A stretch of 64,000 nucleotides of DNA from Lacrimispora defluvii (GCA_013036995.1 JAAOXG010000019.1:1-64000); one strand, 5' to 3'. Counted from the first letter of the stretch, positions 28,679 to 37,463 are shown. Made by a program: numbers and translations. Notes: generated by a model not told the origin, from the letters alone.

Positions 28679-28836
28679 CTGTCCGGAATTGGTTTAGAAT
28701 CATTCTCAGCCCTGCCGTTCATTTCCAAATAAGTGAGGGTAAGACAAAAATATCAGATTGGGACTGTAAAATACTGTCGGGAAGTGACACAGGGGGTTGG
28801 AAAAAGACGATGAAAAAGTGGAATTTTTTCCGTGGT

Positions 28837-28870
28837 TTTGACAAATTCTGAATGGATTACTGGCTATAAT
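28837..28870 (+). promoter_or_regulatory. spoIIG promoter, long-spacer type with 0A-box-like -35
   Basis: TTGACA (28838-28843) and TATAAT (28865-28870) are both perfect but 21 bp apart. The Bacillus subtilis spoIIG promoter is known for an unusually long 22-bp spacer that needs Spo0A~P. TTTGACA (28837-28843) is the complement of TGTCAAA, one mismatch from the 0A box TGTCGAA. A weaker box TGTCGGG is at 28775-28781. Placement directly before spoIIGA fits Spo0A control. Confidence 0.75.
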
Positions 28871-28888
28871 GTTCCTACAGGGCGGGAG

Positions 28889-29725
28889 GTGAACGCAGCA
28901 ACGGAACTTAACCTGTACATAGATGTATTGTTCTTTATTAATTTTACCATGGATTTTCTGGTATTGTCTATCGTAAGACGTGCAATGAAGTACCGTCTGA
29001 TCCGATGGAGGCTGATTCTGGGGGCAGTTTTAGGAGCAGCGTGGGCCGTGTTTGCCGCTGCTTTTCCATATTTGCCTGTTTTGCTTGAGATGGCAATTAC
29101 TTATCTGGGAGTCAGTACCCTGATGGTAATGACGGCTTTCGACTTAAAGAGACCCAAAGATATCGGAAAAGGATTAATAGCCCTTTATCTGGCTGCTGTG
29201 GCTGTAGGAGGAATTATGGAGTTCCTATATCAGCATACGATGGCTGGCTATTATATAGAACAGATTCTTAGAGGAAATACAGGCAAAGCCATACCTTTTT
29301 ACCAGTTGATTTTTTTGGGAGCCGGGTCCTATTTTGGAATCCGGGTCATGCTTCGATGGCTGCCGGGACTGTGGAAAGCAAAGAGTAATTTTTATGAAGT
29401 CACCATGCATTACAGAGGAAAGGAAAAGAAGGTGACTGCTCTTCTTGATACAGGAAACCGCCTTTTTGAGCCGGTAAGCCGCCGCCCAGCCCATGTTGTG
29501 ACCTACGAAGCCGTCCGGGAACTCTGTGAAAGCGTTTCAGAAGTGGTCTATATTCCATTTGGAAGCGTTGGAAAATCAAACGGAGTCATGCCCGGTATTT
29601 TTTTAGACGAGATGGAGGTACGTCAGGGAGATGATGTGAGAATAATTGAAAAGCCTCTGATTGCAATCTGCAAAAAGGCCCTGTCCTCAAGCGGAGAATA
29701 TCAGATGCTGCTGCACGATGAGTGA
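28889..29725 (+). CDS. spoIIGA: Sigma-E processing peptidase SpoIIGA (start uncertain)
   Basis: Membrane aspartic protease that activates pro-sigma-E in the mother cell during sporulation. N-terminal half has five membrane helices starting LYIDVLFFINFTMDFLVL; the C-terminal half holds the protease motif ALLDTGN (catalytic Asp) and IPFGSVG. The annotated start is the GTG at 28889 because it is the only standard start after the promoter that keeps the first helix, but its ribosome site is too close. Homologues begin near ELNLYIDV; the codon just before that Glu is ACG (28901) with GGGAGGTG at ideal distance. A GTG at 28832 lies upstream of the -35 and is rejected. Confidence 0.85.
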   Translation: MNAATELNLYIDVLFFINFTMDFLVLSIVRRAMKYRLIRWRLILGAVLGAAWAVFAAAFPYLPVLLEMAITYLGVSTLMVMTAFDLKRPKDIGKGLIALYLAAVAVGGIMEFLYQHTMAGYYIEQILRGNTGKAIPFYQLIFLGAGSYFGIRVMLRWLPGLWKAKSNFYEVTMHYRGKEKKVTALLDTGNRLFEPVSRRPAHVVTYEAVRELCESVSEVVYIPFGSVGKSNGVMPGIFLDEMEVRQGDDVRIIEKPLIAICKKALSSSGEYQMLLHDE

Positions 29726-29754
29726 TTGTTTGATGTAAAGGAGAGAGTGTCGAT

Positions 29755-30495
29755 ATGATTATAAAAGTGTCTGTACCAAATCGTTTTCAGTTTAAAGCTA
29801 TTCCTACATTCAGAACATTGATGATGCCGTCTCAGGGGGAGATCCATTACATTGGAGGTGCGGATATCCTGCCAGCACCCCTGGATAATGAGAGAGAAGC
29901 CCAGATTATTGCACTTCTCGGAGGAGACGACGATCAGAAAGCGAAATCAGAATTGATTGAACACAATCTCCGCCTGGTGGTATATATAGCTAAAAAATTT
30001 GATAATACAAGTGTTGGTGTGGAAGATTTAATTTCCATCGGTACCATCGGATTGATTAAAGCAATTAATACCTTTAACCCTACTAAAAATATAAAACTGG
30101 CTACTTATGCTTCCCGCTGTATTGAAAACGAAATACTCATGTATTTGAGAAGAAATAATAAGACAAAGATGGAAGTATCCATTGATGAGCCTTTGAATGT
30201 GGATTGGGATGGAAATGAGCTCCTTTTGTCCGATATTCTTGGCACAGATGAGGATGTAATATATAAAGATTTGGAAACAGAGGTGGAAAGAAACCTTCTT
30301 AACTCAGCAATCAGCCGTTTAAGCCCCAGAGAGCGCAAAATTGTGGAACTGCGGTTTGGTCTTTCTGATGAGGACGGGGAAGAGATGACCCAGAAGGAAG
30401 TGGCAGATTTACTTGGCATTTCCCAATCTTACATATCAAGACTTGAGAAAAAAATCATGAAGCGGCTGAAAAAAGAAATTGTGCGATTTGAATAA
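29755..30495 (+). CDS. sigE: RNA polymerase sporulation sigma factor SigE (pro-sigma-E)
   Basis: Mother-cell sigma factor made as an inactive precursor and cleaved by SpoIIGA. 246 residues; about 27 residues of hydrophobic/amphipathic pro-sequence precede the sigma core. Region 2 includes [12 protein letters not shown] and [20 protein letters not shown]; region 4 ends in [23 protein letters not shown]. Site TAAAGGAGAGAG. It follows spoIIGA by 29 bp in the conserved spoIIG order. Confidence 0.97.
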   Translation: MIIKVSVPNRFQFKAIPTFRTLMMPSQGEIHYIGGADILPAPLDNEREAQIIALLGGDDDQKAKSELIEHNLRLVVYIAKKFDNTSVGVEDLISIGTIGLIKAINTFNPTKNIKLATYASRCIENEILMYLRRNNKTKMEVSIDEPLNVDWDGNELLLSDILGTDEDVIYKDLETEVERNLLNSAISRLSPRERKIVELRFGLSDEDGEEMTQKEVADLLGISQSYISRLEKKIMKRLKKEIVRFE

Positions 30496-30542
30496 ATGTG
30501 GTTAAAATGAAACTTTTACTGCAGAATTTTAACTATGTAAGC

Positions 30543-30571
30543 TAAGCCTGCCTTTTAAAAAGGTGGGCTTA
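30543..30571. terminator. Hairpin between convergent sigE and sigG
   Basis: A 13-bp stem (TAAGCCTGCCTTT with AAAGGTGGGCTTA, two wobble pairs) and a 3-nt loop. There is no long T run after it on either strand, so termination is plausible but not assured. Confidence 0.55.
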
Positions 30572-30596
30572 TGCCATGTGAGTTACACATAAAGCT

Positions 30597-31373
30597 TTAT
30601 GAAAGATAATTCTTCATAGTTTTAAGAGCGTTTTTTTCCAGCCGGCTGACCTGAGCCTGACTGATATGGATCTCTTCCGCAACTTCCGTCTGGGTCTTGC
30701 CTTCAAAGAAACGCATATCAATAATATGCCGTTCCCGCTCTGGAAGTCTTCTCATGGCCTCGTTTAAAGAGATGTCCTCTACCCAGTTTTCCTCCAGGTT
30801 TTTCTTGTCACTGATCTGATCCATGACAAACAGAGGATCTCCCCCATCCGAGTAAACCGGTTCATATAAACTTACCGGACTTTGAATTGCATCAAGCGCA
30901 TAGGTAATATCTTCCTTACTGACCCCGATTTCATCTGCAATTTCCATAAGTGTGGGTTCTTTTAAGTTCTTTTTCATCAGGTTTTCTTTGGCGTAGATTG
31001 CTTTATAAGCAGTATCACGCAGGGAACGGCTGACACGGATGGAGTTATTATCCCGAAGATAACGCCGCACCTCACCCAGAATCATAGGCACTGCATATGT
31101 GGAAAACCTTACATTCTGAGTGATATCAAAATTATCTATGGCCTTGATCAGACCGATGCAGCCGATTTGAAACAAATCGTCCACATTTTCACTGCTGCCG
31201 GAAAAGCGCTGTATTACACTGAGAACCAGTCTTAAGTTTCCCCTGATGTAATCTTCTCTGGCTTTTTTATCTCCGTTAAGTATCCGCTTGAAAAGAACTT
31301 CCTTCTCTTCGTTGCTCAGAAGAGGCAGTTTGGAAGTATTGACGCCGCAAATCTCTACTTTGTATCCAGACAT
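30597..31373 (-). CDS. sigG: RNA polymerase sporulation sigma factor SigG
   Basis: Late forespore sigma factor. 258 residues. The N terminus KVEICGVNTSKLPLLSNEE is diagnostic for SigG, followed by region 2 (NLRLVLSVIQRF, VDDLFQIGCIGLIKAIDNFD) and region 4 (GKTQTEVAEEIHISQAQVSRLEK). Site CGGAGGGAAAGAT before the ATG. It is transcribed towards sigE, whereas in Bacillus and many clostridia it is downstream in the same direction. A GTATA element upstream on the minus strand might be a sigma-F/G -35, but the -10 is not convincing. Confidence 0.95.
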   Translation of the reverse strand: MSGYKVEICGVNTSKLPLLSNEEKEVLFKRILNGDKKAREDYIRGNLRLVLSVIQRFSGSSENVDDLFQIGCIGLIKAIDNFDITQNVRFSTYAVPMILGEVRRYLRDNNSIRVSRSLRDTAYKAIYAKENLMKKNLKEPTLMEIADEIGVSKEDITYALDAIQSPVSLYEPVYSDGGDPLFVMDQISDKKNLEENWVEDISLNEAMRRLPERERHIIDMRFFEGKTQTEVAEEIHISQAQVSRLEKNALKTMKNYLS

Positions 31374-31485
31374 ATCTTTCCCTCCGCATCATTTTAATCT
31401 CTTACATAGAAATGATGTACTTATTCGAGGGCTTTTATACGATTGCCGAATCAAAATTTATTTCCAGTTTTTGGGCGGTTATGTT

Positions 31486-32250
31486 TTACCTGTTTTTTTC
31501 GTATAAAATCTGCAGACCTTTTAACAGCAGAGCATCGTCGTAGTGGATTTTATGGCGGCAGAGAGAGATAACAGAAGAAGCCAGTCCGCCAGTCGCCACA
31601 AGACTGGCTTCCATATGGATTTCTTCCTGCATACGGTCTATAATACCGTCAATCATGGCTGCGTTGCCATACAGAATGCCGTTTTTCATGCTGTCGATGG
31701 TGTTTTTTCCTATAATTTTTCCGGGCTTATCCAAACCGATATAAGGAAGCTGGGCGGCCCGGCTGCTTAAGGAATCAAGAGAAACCCGAAGTCCGGGGAA
31801 TATGATCCCGCCGGTAAAATTCCCTTGTTGATCGATGACGGATACGGTAGTGGCAGTTCCCATATCAATGACGATAATGGGAGGTGTAAAATCCTTTAAA
31901 GCAGCAACTGCATCTACAATTAAGTCACTTCCTACCGACTTGGGATTATCCATTTTGATATTTAAACCGGTCTTCATTCCTGATCCAACTAGAAGAGGCG
32001 TGCTGCCTGTCAGCTTTCTGACTGCAGAAAGAATGACCTCTGTGAGGGGAGGAACTACGGAAGAGACAATGGATCCTTCAATGGAAGAAATTGTAAAACC
32101 GTTAAGATCCATAATATCCTTTATATTTACGGCATATTCCAGTTCTGTCTTTCTGTGATTGGTGTTGACCCGTTCAACAAAATATGTTTTGCTGCTGTCT
32201 ATGCCTCCTATGACAATGTTACTGTTTCCGATATCGATGGCTAAAATCAT
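31486..32250 (-). CDS. coaX: Type III pantothenate kinase CoaX
   Basis: First step of coenzyme A synthesis, pantothenate to 4-phosphopantothenate. 254 residues of the ASKHA fold: MILAIDIGNSN (phosphate 1), VIDMGTATTVSVID (phosphate 2), GGIIFPGLRVSLDSL, and VATGGLA (adenosine motif). Divergent from coaBC 84 bp away, which provides the next CoA steps, so the locus is a small CoA-synthesis cluster. Confidence 0.95.
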   Translation of the reverse strand: MILAIDIGNSNIVIGGIDSSKTYFVERVNTNHRKTELEYAVNIKDIMDLNGFTISSIEGSIVSSVVPPLTEVILSAVRKLTGSTPLLVGSGMKTGLNIKMDNPKSVGSDLIVDAVAALKDFTPPIIVIDMGTATTVSVIDQQGNFTGGIIFPGLRVSLDSLSSRAAQLPYIGLDKPGKIIGKNTIDSMKNGILYGNAAMIDGIIDRMQEEIHMEASLVATGGLASSVISLCRHKIHYDDALLLKGLQILYEKNR

Positions 32251-32262
32251 GGAGAGAACTCC

Positions 32263-32300
32263 TTTCCAACTTTTTTTTCTTGTGTTATACTGTAGAGTAT
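32263..32300 (+). promoter_or_regulatory. coaBC promoter with small dyad
   Basis: TTTCCA (32263-32268), 17-bp spacer, extended -10 TGTTATACT (TATACT 32286-32291). A perfect dyad ATACT-GTAG-AGTAT (32287-32300) overlaps the -10. Confidence 0.55.
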
Positions 32301-32334
32301 CATATTTTTAGAGGAAAAACAACGGGAGGCGATT

Positions 32335-33516
32335 ATGCTGAAAGGAAAAAATATAATTCTGGGTGTTACAGGAAGTATCGCTGCTTATAAAACGGCCGGG
32401 CTAGCCAGCATGCTGGTGAAACAAGGCTGTAATGTCCATGTAATCATGACGGAGAATGCCACTAATTTTATAAATCCAATTACGTTTGAATCACTGACCG
32501 GCAATAAATGCCTGGTGGATACCTTTGACCGCAATTTTCAGTTTCAGGTTGAACATGTTTCCATCGCCAAGTTAGCGGATGTGGTGATGATTGCTCCGGC
32601 CAGTGCCAACGTGATTGCTAAGCTTGCCCATGGTATGGCAGATGATATGCTTTCCACAACGGTTTTAGCATGTAAGTGTAAGAAGATCATTGCCCCTGCC
32701 ATGAATACAAACATGTATGAAAATCCCATAGTACAGGATAATATAAGAATCTGCCAGTCCTACGGCATGGAAGTGATTACTCCTGCAGTGGGTTATCTGG
32801 CATGCGGGGATGTTGGGGCAGGCAAGATGCCGGAACCGGAGACACTTTTTGAATACATTGAAAAGGAAGCAGCCTATGAAAAGGATCTGGAGGGAAAGCG
32901 GATTCTTGTTACGGCAGGACCAACAAGAGAAGCACTGGATCCGGTGCGGTATCTCACTAATTTTTCCACTGGTAAGATGGGATATGCAATCGCCAAAGCA
33001 GCAGCTCTAAGAGGAGCCAGCGTCACACTGGTAACTGGAAAAACGGAGATTAAAAAGCCTTCATTTGTAAAAGTCATAGAGGTAGAAAGCGCTGCAGATA
33101 TGTTTGAGGCTGTCACAAAAGAAGCCAGGGAACAGGATGCGGTAATCAAGGCGGCAGCAGTTGCGGATTACCGGCCCAAAGAGGTAAATACAGAAAAGAC
33201 TAAGAAAAAAGACGGAGATTTAACTCTTTCTCTGGAACGGACGGAAGATATTCTAAAATGGCTTGGAGAACATAAAACGAAGGGCCAGTTTCTCTGCGGA
33301 TTTTCCATGGAAACAGAGAATATGCTGGAAAATTCCAGGGAAAAATTAAACCGGAAAAAAATTGATATGATCGTAGCCAACAATCTAAAGGTGGAAGGCG
33401 CCGGATTCGGAACTGACACCAACGTAGTTACCATTATTACAAAGGACAGAGAGATAGCTCTCCAAAAGATGACAAAAGAAGAAGTAGCACACCGCCTCTT
33501 ATCTGAGATTTTTTAG
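32335..33516 (+). CDS. coaBC: Phosphopantothenoylcysteine decarboxylase / phosphopantothenate-cysteine ligase (CoaBC)
   Basis: Bifunctional CoA enzyme, 393 residues. The N-terminal CoaC flavoprotein domain (about 1-180) has GVTGSIAAYK, the His75-type VEHVSIAKLADV, APASANVIAKLAHGMADD and PAMNTNMYENP, then ACGDVGAGKMPEPE. The C-terminal CoaB domain (about 185-390) has VTAGPTREALDPVRYLTNFSTGKMG, KAAAVADYRP and MIVANNL. Divergent from coaX. Site AACGGGAGGCG. Confidence 0.97.
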   Translation: MLKGKNIILGVTGSIAAYKTAGLASMLVKQGCNVHVIMTENATNFINPITFESLTGNKCLVDTFDRNFQFQVEHVSIAKLADVVMIAPASANVIAKLAHGMADDMLSTTVLACKCKKIIAPAMNTNMYENPIVQDNIRICQSYGMEVITPAVGYLACGDVGAGKMPEPETLFEYIEKEAAYEKDLEGKRILVTAGPTREALDPVRYLTNFSTGKMGYAIAKAAALRGASVTLVTGKTEIKKPSFVKVIEVESAADMFEAVTKEAREQDAVIKAAAVADYRPKEVNTEKTKKKDGDLTLSLERTEDILKWLGEHKTKGQFLCGFSMETENMLENSREKLNRKKIDMIVANNLKVEGAGFGTDTNVVTIITKDREIALQKMTKEEVAHRLLSEIF

Positions 33517-33559
33517 GCAAAAAAGGAAAAATTCCGTATTCCAACTGCCAGAGAGAATC

Positions 33560-33588
33560 TTGACTTATGGTTGGAATCATACTACAAT
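33560..33588 (+). promoter_or_regulatory. Promoter of prfC
   Basis: TTGACT (33560-33565), 17-bp spacer, TACAAT (33583-33588); start codon 39 bp further on. Confidence 0.75.
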
Positions 33589-33626
33589 AGACGAGACCCA
33601 GACGTATAATTGGAGGAATTATTTTT

Positions 33627-35216
33627 GTGAATATTGCAGAAGAAATAAAGAAAAGAAGAACATTTGCCATCATTTCCCATCCAGATGCGGGAAAGACCAC
33701 GCTGACAGAGAAGTTTCTTCTATATGGAGGAGCCATTAATTTAGCAGGCTCTGTAAAAGGAAGAAAATCATCAAGACATGCGGTTTCCGACTGGATGGAG
33801 ATCGAAAAGGAAAGAGGTATTTCCGTAACCTCCTCCGTGCTACAGTTTAATTACGACGGATTTTGTATTAACATTTTGGACACCCCCGGACACCAGGATT
33901 TCTCTGAGGATACGTACCGTACTTTGATGGCGGCAGATTCTGCAGTCATGGTTATTGATGGCTCCAAGGGTGTGGAAGCACAGACCATTAAGCTTTTTAA
34001 AGTTTGTGTGATGAGACATATACCGATTTTTACCTTTATAAATAAGATGGACCGGGAGGCAAGAGATCCCTTTGAGCTGATGGACGAGATTGAGTCCGTT
34101 CTTGGTATCAGAACCTGCCCGGTGAACTGGCCCATCGGCTGCGGCAGAGAGTTTAAAGGTGTTTATGACCGGTTTAAGGGTACAATTACCACTTTTAAGG
34201 CAGCCATGAATGGACAAAAGGAAGTAGAATCCACCGAAGTTCAGTTGGGAGATGACAAGGTGGATGGCCTGATCGGGGAATCCTTCCACAGACAGCTGAT
34301 GGATGAGATTGAACTTCTTGACGGTGCCAGTGATGAACTGGATATGGAACGGGTAGGCAGAGGAGATTTATCTCCCGTTTTTTTCGGCTCTGCGCTGACC
34401 AATTTCGGTGTTGAAACATTTTTGCAGCATTTTCTTCAGATGACCACCTCACCTCTTCCAAGACTGACCACTACAGGTGTGGTTGATCCTTTTGATGAGG
34501 ATTTTTCTGCGTTTGTCTTTAAGATCCAGGCAAATATGAATAAGGCCCACAGAGACAGGATTGCTTTCATGAGAATCGTTTCCGGTAAGTTTGATGCCGG
34601 AATGGAAGTAAATCATGTTCAGGGAGGAAAAAAACTGCGGTTATCCCAGCCCCAGCAGATGATGGCCCAGGACAGAAAGATTGTAGAAGAGGCATATGGC
34701 GGAGACATTATCGGAGTATTTGATCCCGGTATTTTTTCCATTGGAGATACCCTCTGTAAATCCAGCGAAAAATTTGAATTCGAAGGAATCCCTACATTTG
34801 CACCGGAGCATTTTGCCAGAGTGCGCCAGATTGATACCATGAAGCGCAAGCAGTTTATTAAGGGTGTGAATCAGATCGCCCAGGAAGGTGCGATCCAGAT
34901 ATTCCAGGAATTTAATACCGGAATGGAAGAAATCATTGTAGGCGTGGTGGGAGAACTGCAGTTTGAAGTTCTGACCTATCGTCTGGAGAATGAATACAAC
35001 GTGGAAGTGAAACTTGAAAAGCTGCCATATGAGCATATCCGGTGGATAGTAAACAGCACAGAGATTGATGTGGCAAAAATTCAGGGAACATCCGATATGA
35101 AACGTATTAAGGACTTAAAAGATAACCCGCTTCTGCTATTTGTAAACAGCTGGAGTGTCGGAATGGTTCTGGACCGTAATCCGGATCTCAAGCTTTCAGA
35201 ATTCGGGCACAACTAA
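33627..35216 (+). CDS. prfC: Peptide chain release factor 3
   Basis: Ribosomal GTPase that recycles release factors 1 and 2 after termination. 529 residues from a GTG with TGGAGGAATT upstream. G1 SHPDAGKTTLTE, G2 ERGISVTSS, G3 DTPGHQDFS, G4 NKMD; domain III ends PTFAPEHFARV and GVVGELQFEVL. Size and motifs separate it from EF-G and from tetracycline-resistance proteins. Confidence 0.96.
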   Translation: MNIAEEIKKRRTFAIISHPDAGKTTLTEKFLLYGGAINLAGSVKGRKSSRHAVSDWMEIEKERGISVTSSVLQFNYDGFCINILDTPGHQDFSEDTYRTLMAADSAVMVIDGSKGVEAQTIKLFKVCVMRHIPIFTFINKMDREARDPFELMDEIESVLGIRTCPVNWPIGCGREFKGVYDRFKGTITTFKAAMNGQKEVESTEVQLGDDKVDGLIGESFHRQLMDEIELLDGASDELDMERVGRGDLSPVFFGSALTNFGVETFLQHFLQMTTSPLPRLTTTGVVDPFDEDFSAFVFKIQANMNKAHRDRIAFMRIVSGKFDAGMEVNHVQGGKKLRLSQPQQMMAQDRKIVEEAYGGDIIGVFDPGIFSIGDTLCKSSEKFEFEGIPTFAPEHFARVRQIDTMKRKQFIKGVNQIAQEGAIQIFQEFNTGMEEIIVGVVGELQFEVLTYRLENEYNVEVKLEKLPYEHIRWIVNSTEIDVAKIQGTSDMKRIKDLKDNPLLLFVNSWSVGMVLDRNPDLKLSEFGHN

Positions 35217-35265
35217 TTAAATCAGCAGAATCTGGTCATGTATAAAAACAAGGAGGCAGCAGACA

Positions 35266-35718
35266 ATGAGTAGAATTGATGAAGTAAGACAGGCGATGGT
35301 AGAAGCGATGAAGGCAAAGGATAAGCAGAGAAAAGATGCGTTATCCATGCTTCTTTCCGCTCTTAAGAATTTTGAGATTGATAAGAAAGATCATACGCCC
35401 ATTACGGATGAAGAAGCAGATGCAGTTGTGAAAAAGGAACTGAGACAGACTCAGGAGACATTTGAGCAGGCTCCGGCAGACCGTACTGACATAAAAGAAG
35501 AGGCTACTTTCAGAATAGCAGTATACAAAGAGTTCGCTCCGGAGGATATGGGAGTGGATCAGATTAAGGAGATCATAAGCGGTGTGCTTACGGAACTTGG
35601 AATTGAAACACCCACTGCTGCGGACAAAGGAAAGATCATGAAAGTTCTGATGCCTAAAGTTAAAGGAAAAGCAGATGGCAAGGTAGTGAACGAGACACTG
35701 GCTGCCATGATGAAATAA
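35266..35718 (+). CDS. yqeY: GatB/YqeY domain-containing protein
   Basis: 150 residues, entirely YqeY-like helical domain related to the C-terminal tRNA-binding part of GatB: the segments RKDALSMLLSALKNFEID, AVVKKELRQTQE and the C-terminal DKGKIMKVLMPKVKGKADG are family hallmarks. Exact role unknown; possibly linked to tRNA-dependent amidotransfer. Site CAAGGAGGCAGCAGACA. Confidence 0.93.
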   Translation: MSRIDEVRQAMVEAMKAKDKQRKDALSMLLSALKNFEIDKKDHTPITDEEADAVVKKELRQTQETFEQAPADRTDIKEEATFRIAVYKEFAPEDMGVDQIKEIISGVLTELGIETPTAADKGKIMKVLMPKVKGKADGKVVNETLAAMMK

Positions 35719-35750
35719 AAGGACAGTAAAGCAGAAAGGGGTGCGGATTT

Positions 35751-37154
35751 ATGTATAAGAAAGAGATTGGCCAGTACATTGATTCTCATAAGGAGGAAAT
35801 GATTGAAGATATCTGCAGGCTCTGCAGAATCAACAGTGAGAAGATGCCTTACAAAGAAGGGATGCCTTATGGTCCCGGAGCATTTCAGGCGCTGGAGGAA
35901 GCACTTGATATCGCAGACTCTTATGGTTTTACCATCACCAATTATGATAACTATGTGGGAACAGCCGATTTAAATGATAAGGAACACCAGCTTGATATTC
36001 TGGCTCATCTGGATGTGGTGCCGGCAGGAGAAGGCTGGAAAGAGACAGAGCCCTTTGAACCAGTTGTGAAAGGGGATAAATTATTTGGAAGAGGAACCTC
36101 CGATGATAAAGGGCCTGCTATGGCAGCTCTTTATGCCATGCGTGCAGTGAAGGAATTAAATATTCCGTTAAAGAAGAATGTACGCCTGATCCTTGGTACA
36201 GATGAAGAATGCGGCAGTTCCGATATTGCCCATTATTATTCCATCGAAAAGGAAGCACCCATGACGTTTTCACCAGATGGGGCATTCCCGGTTGTAAACA
36301 CGGAAAAAGGCGGATTAAACGGTCATTTTACAGCTGACTGGGAGCCGTCGGCTGCACTTCCAAAGCTTGTAAGTATTAAAGCAGGTGTTAAGGTAAATGT
36401 TGTACCGGGCAAGGCCAGTGCTTCCGTTATCGGTTTCGACAAAGAGGTATTAACCAGTATTGCAGCAGAATGTGAGCAGGAGACCGGTGTTTGTTTTGAA
36501 CTGGCTTTCGAGGGCGAAGCGGCTCATATTACCGCTGTGGGAGAAAGTGCCCATGCCTCCACACCAAAAGAGGGCAATAATGCATTAACCGGTCTTTTGG
36601 TTTATTTAACAAGGCTTCCATTTGCAAAATGTCCTCAGATCACCATGCTTGAACGCCTTCTTGAGCTGATTCCTCACGGTGACACAGAAGGGAGAGCCCT
36701 TGGCATCGCCATGAGTGATGAACTTTCAGGTGGATTAACTCTGGCATTCAGCCTTTTGGAAGTGACACAGTCCGGCCTTTCCGGAACCTTTGACAGCCGC
36801 TGTCCGATCTGTGCTACAAAGGAAAATGTCCTTGATGTAGTAAAAAAGAATATGGAAGAAAAGGGATTTACCCTGCATAATGATTCCATGCGCCCGCCTC
36901 ACCACGTAGACGGAAATTCAGATTTCGTAAAGACCCTCTTAAATGCCTATGAATCCTATACCGGTTTAAAGGGAGAGTGCATTTCCATGGGAGGTGGAAC
37001 CTATGTTCATGAGTTGAATAACGGTGTTGCCTTTGGAGCCTCTTTGCCTGGAACAGATAACCGTATGCATGGAGCTGATGAGTTTGCTGTCATAGACGAA
37101 CTGCTGGTGAGCGCAAAGATCTTTGCACAGGTAATTGTAGATCTCTGCTCATAA
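35751..37154 (+). CDS. pepV: Dipeptidase PepV, M20 (Sapep) metallopeptidase
   Basis: 467 residues. Zinc ligands and catalytic acids are visible in LAHLDVVPAG (His, Asp), GRGTSDDKGP (bridging Asp), GTDEECGSSD (catalytic Glu), FSPDGAFPV (Asp) and GGGTYVHELN (C-terminal His). Hydrolyses dipeptides, often with hydrophobic or beta-Ala N termini, giving free amino acids in the cytosol. No signal peptide. Confidence 0.93.
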   Translation: MYKKEIGQYIDSHKEEMIEDICRLCRINSEKMPYKEGMPYGPGAFQALEEALDIADSYGFTITNYDNYVGTADLNDKEHQLDILAHLDVVPAGEGWKETEPFEPVVKGDKLFGRGTSDDKGPAMAALYAMRAVKELNIPLKKNVRLILGTDEECGSSDIAHYYSIEKEAPMTFSPDGAFPVVNTEKGGLNGHFTADWEPSAALPKLVSIKAGVKVNVVPGKASASVIGFDKEVLTSIAAECEQETGVCFELAFEGEAAHITAVGESAHASTPKEGNNALTGLLVYLTRLPFAKCPQITMLERLLELIPHGDTEGRALGIAMSDELSGGLTLAFSLLEVTQSGLSGTFDSRCPICATKENVLDVVKKNMEEKGFTLHNDSMRPPHHVDGNSDFVKTLLNAYESYTGLKGECISMGGGTYVHELNNGVAFGASLPGTDNRMHGADEFAVIDELLVSAKIFAQVIVDLCS

Positions 37155-37184
37155 ATAATAGTTCCGTATATCAAAAAAAAACTA

Positions 37185-37217
37185 TTGACAAATGAGATAA
37201 GAGAGCGTAAAATACGC
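37185..37217 (+). promoter_or_regulatory. metNIQ leader promoter with dyad on the -10
   Basis: TTGACA (37185-37190), 17-bp spacer, TAAAAT (37208-37213). A perfect dyad GCGTA-AAA-TACGC (37205-37217) covers the -10, a possible operator. Transcription would start near 37220, 50 bp before the leader peptide ORF. Confidence 0.82.
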
Positions 37218-37271
37218 CTCATAAAGATATACCTACTATCTCTGTAGGATTTAGGGAAAGGAGCGGCTGCC

Positions 37272-37367
37272 ATGAGACGGTTAAGAGCTATGCAGATGAA
37301 TATGGATCAGATGAACGGCATGTGTATGATGATGTGTTGTTTCTCTGAGTGCGTAAAAAACCGATAA
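37272..37367 (+). CDS. Met/Cys-rich leader peptide of metNIQ
   Basis: 31 codons from ATG 37272 to TAA 37365-37367, too short for usual ORF calling. A strong site AAAGGAG (37257-37263) stands 8 bases before the ATG, and a CCTAC/GTAGG hairpin (37232-37248) precedes it. The peptide contains nine Met (positions 1, 7, 9, 11, 14, 17, 19, 20, 21) and four Cys (18, 22, 23, 27), with the run MCMMMCC at 17-23. It lies between a consensus promoter and an intrinsic terminator ahead of a methionine importer. This fits a leader peptide whose translation senses Met (and perhaps Cys) supply. No SAM riboswitch or T-box core was found. Function is inferred from layout and composition. Confidence 0.8.
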   Translation: MRRLRAMQMNMDQMNGMCMMMCCFSECVKNR

Positions 37368-37407
37368 TGGAATTCATTTGTATAGATTGTGATAGGAGTT
37401 CTCTGGA

Positions 37408-37463
37408 AGCCGCATATGCGGAAGTTTCAGGTCGCAGGTCTGTGCATGGCTTGCGGCCTTTTT
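37408..37463 (+). terminator. Attenuator terminator with competing upstream pairing
   Basis: Terminator: GGTCGCA (37430-37436) with TGCGGCC (37452-37458), four more inner pairs, loop TGTGCAT, then TTTTT. Competing elements upstream: AAGCCGCA (from 37408) can pair with TGCGGC (37452-37457), and the palindrome CCGCATATGCGG (37410-37421) can sequester it. These are the parts needed for attenuation; which fold forms when ribosomes stall on the Met codons 60-100 nt upstream needs modelling. Confidence 0.75.

Noticed and set aside
28660-28851. 63-residue ORF between valS and spoIIGA
   Set aside because: It starts within the valS terminator, covers the spoIIG promoter and has no ribosome site or recognisable family.
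28832-28888. Longer SpoIIGA start at GTG 28832
   Set aside because: It lies upstream of the -35 of the promoter that drives the gene, so it cannot be in that transcript.
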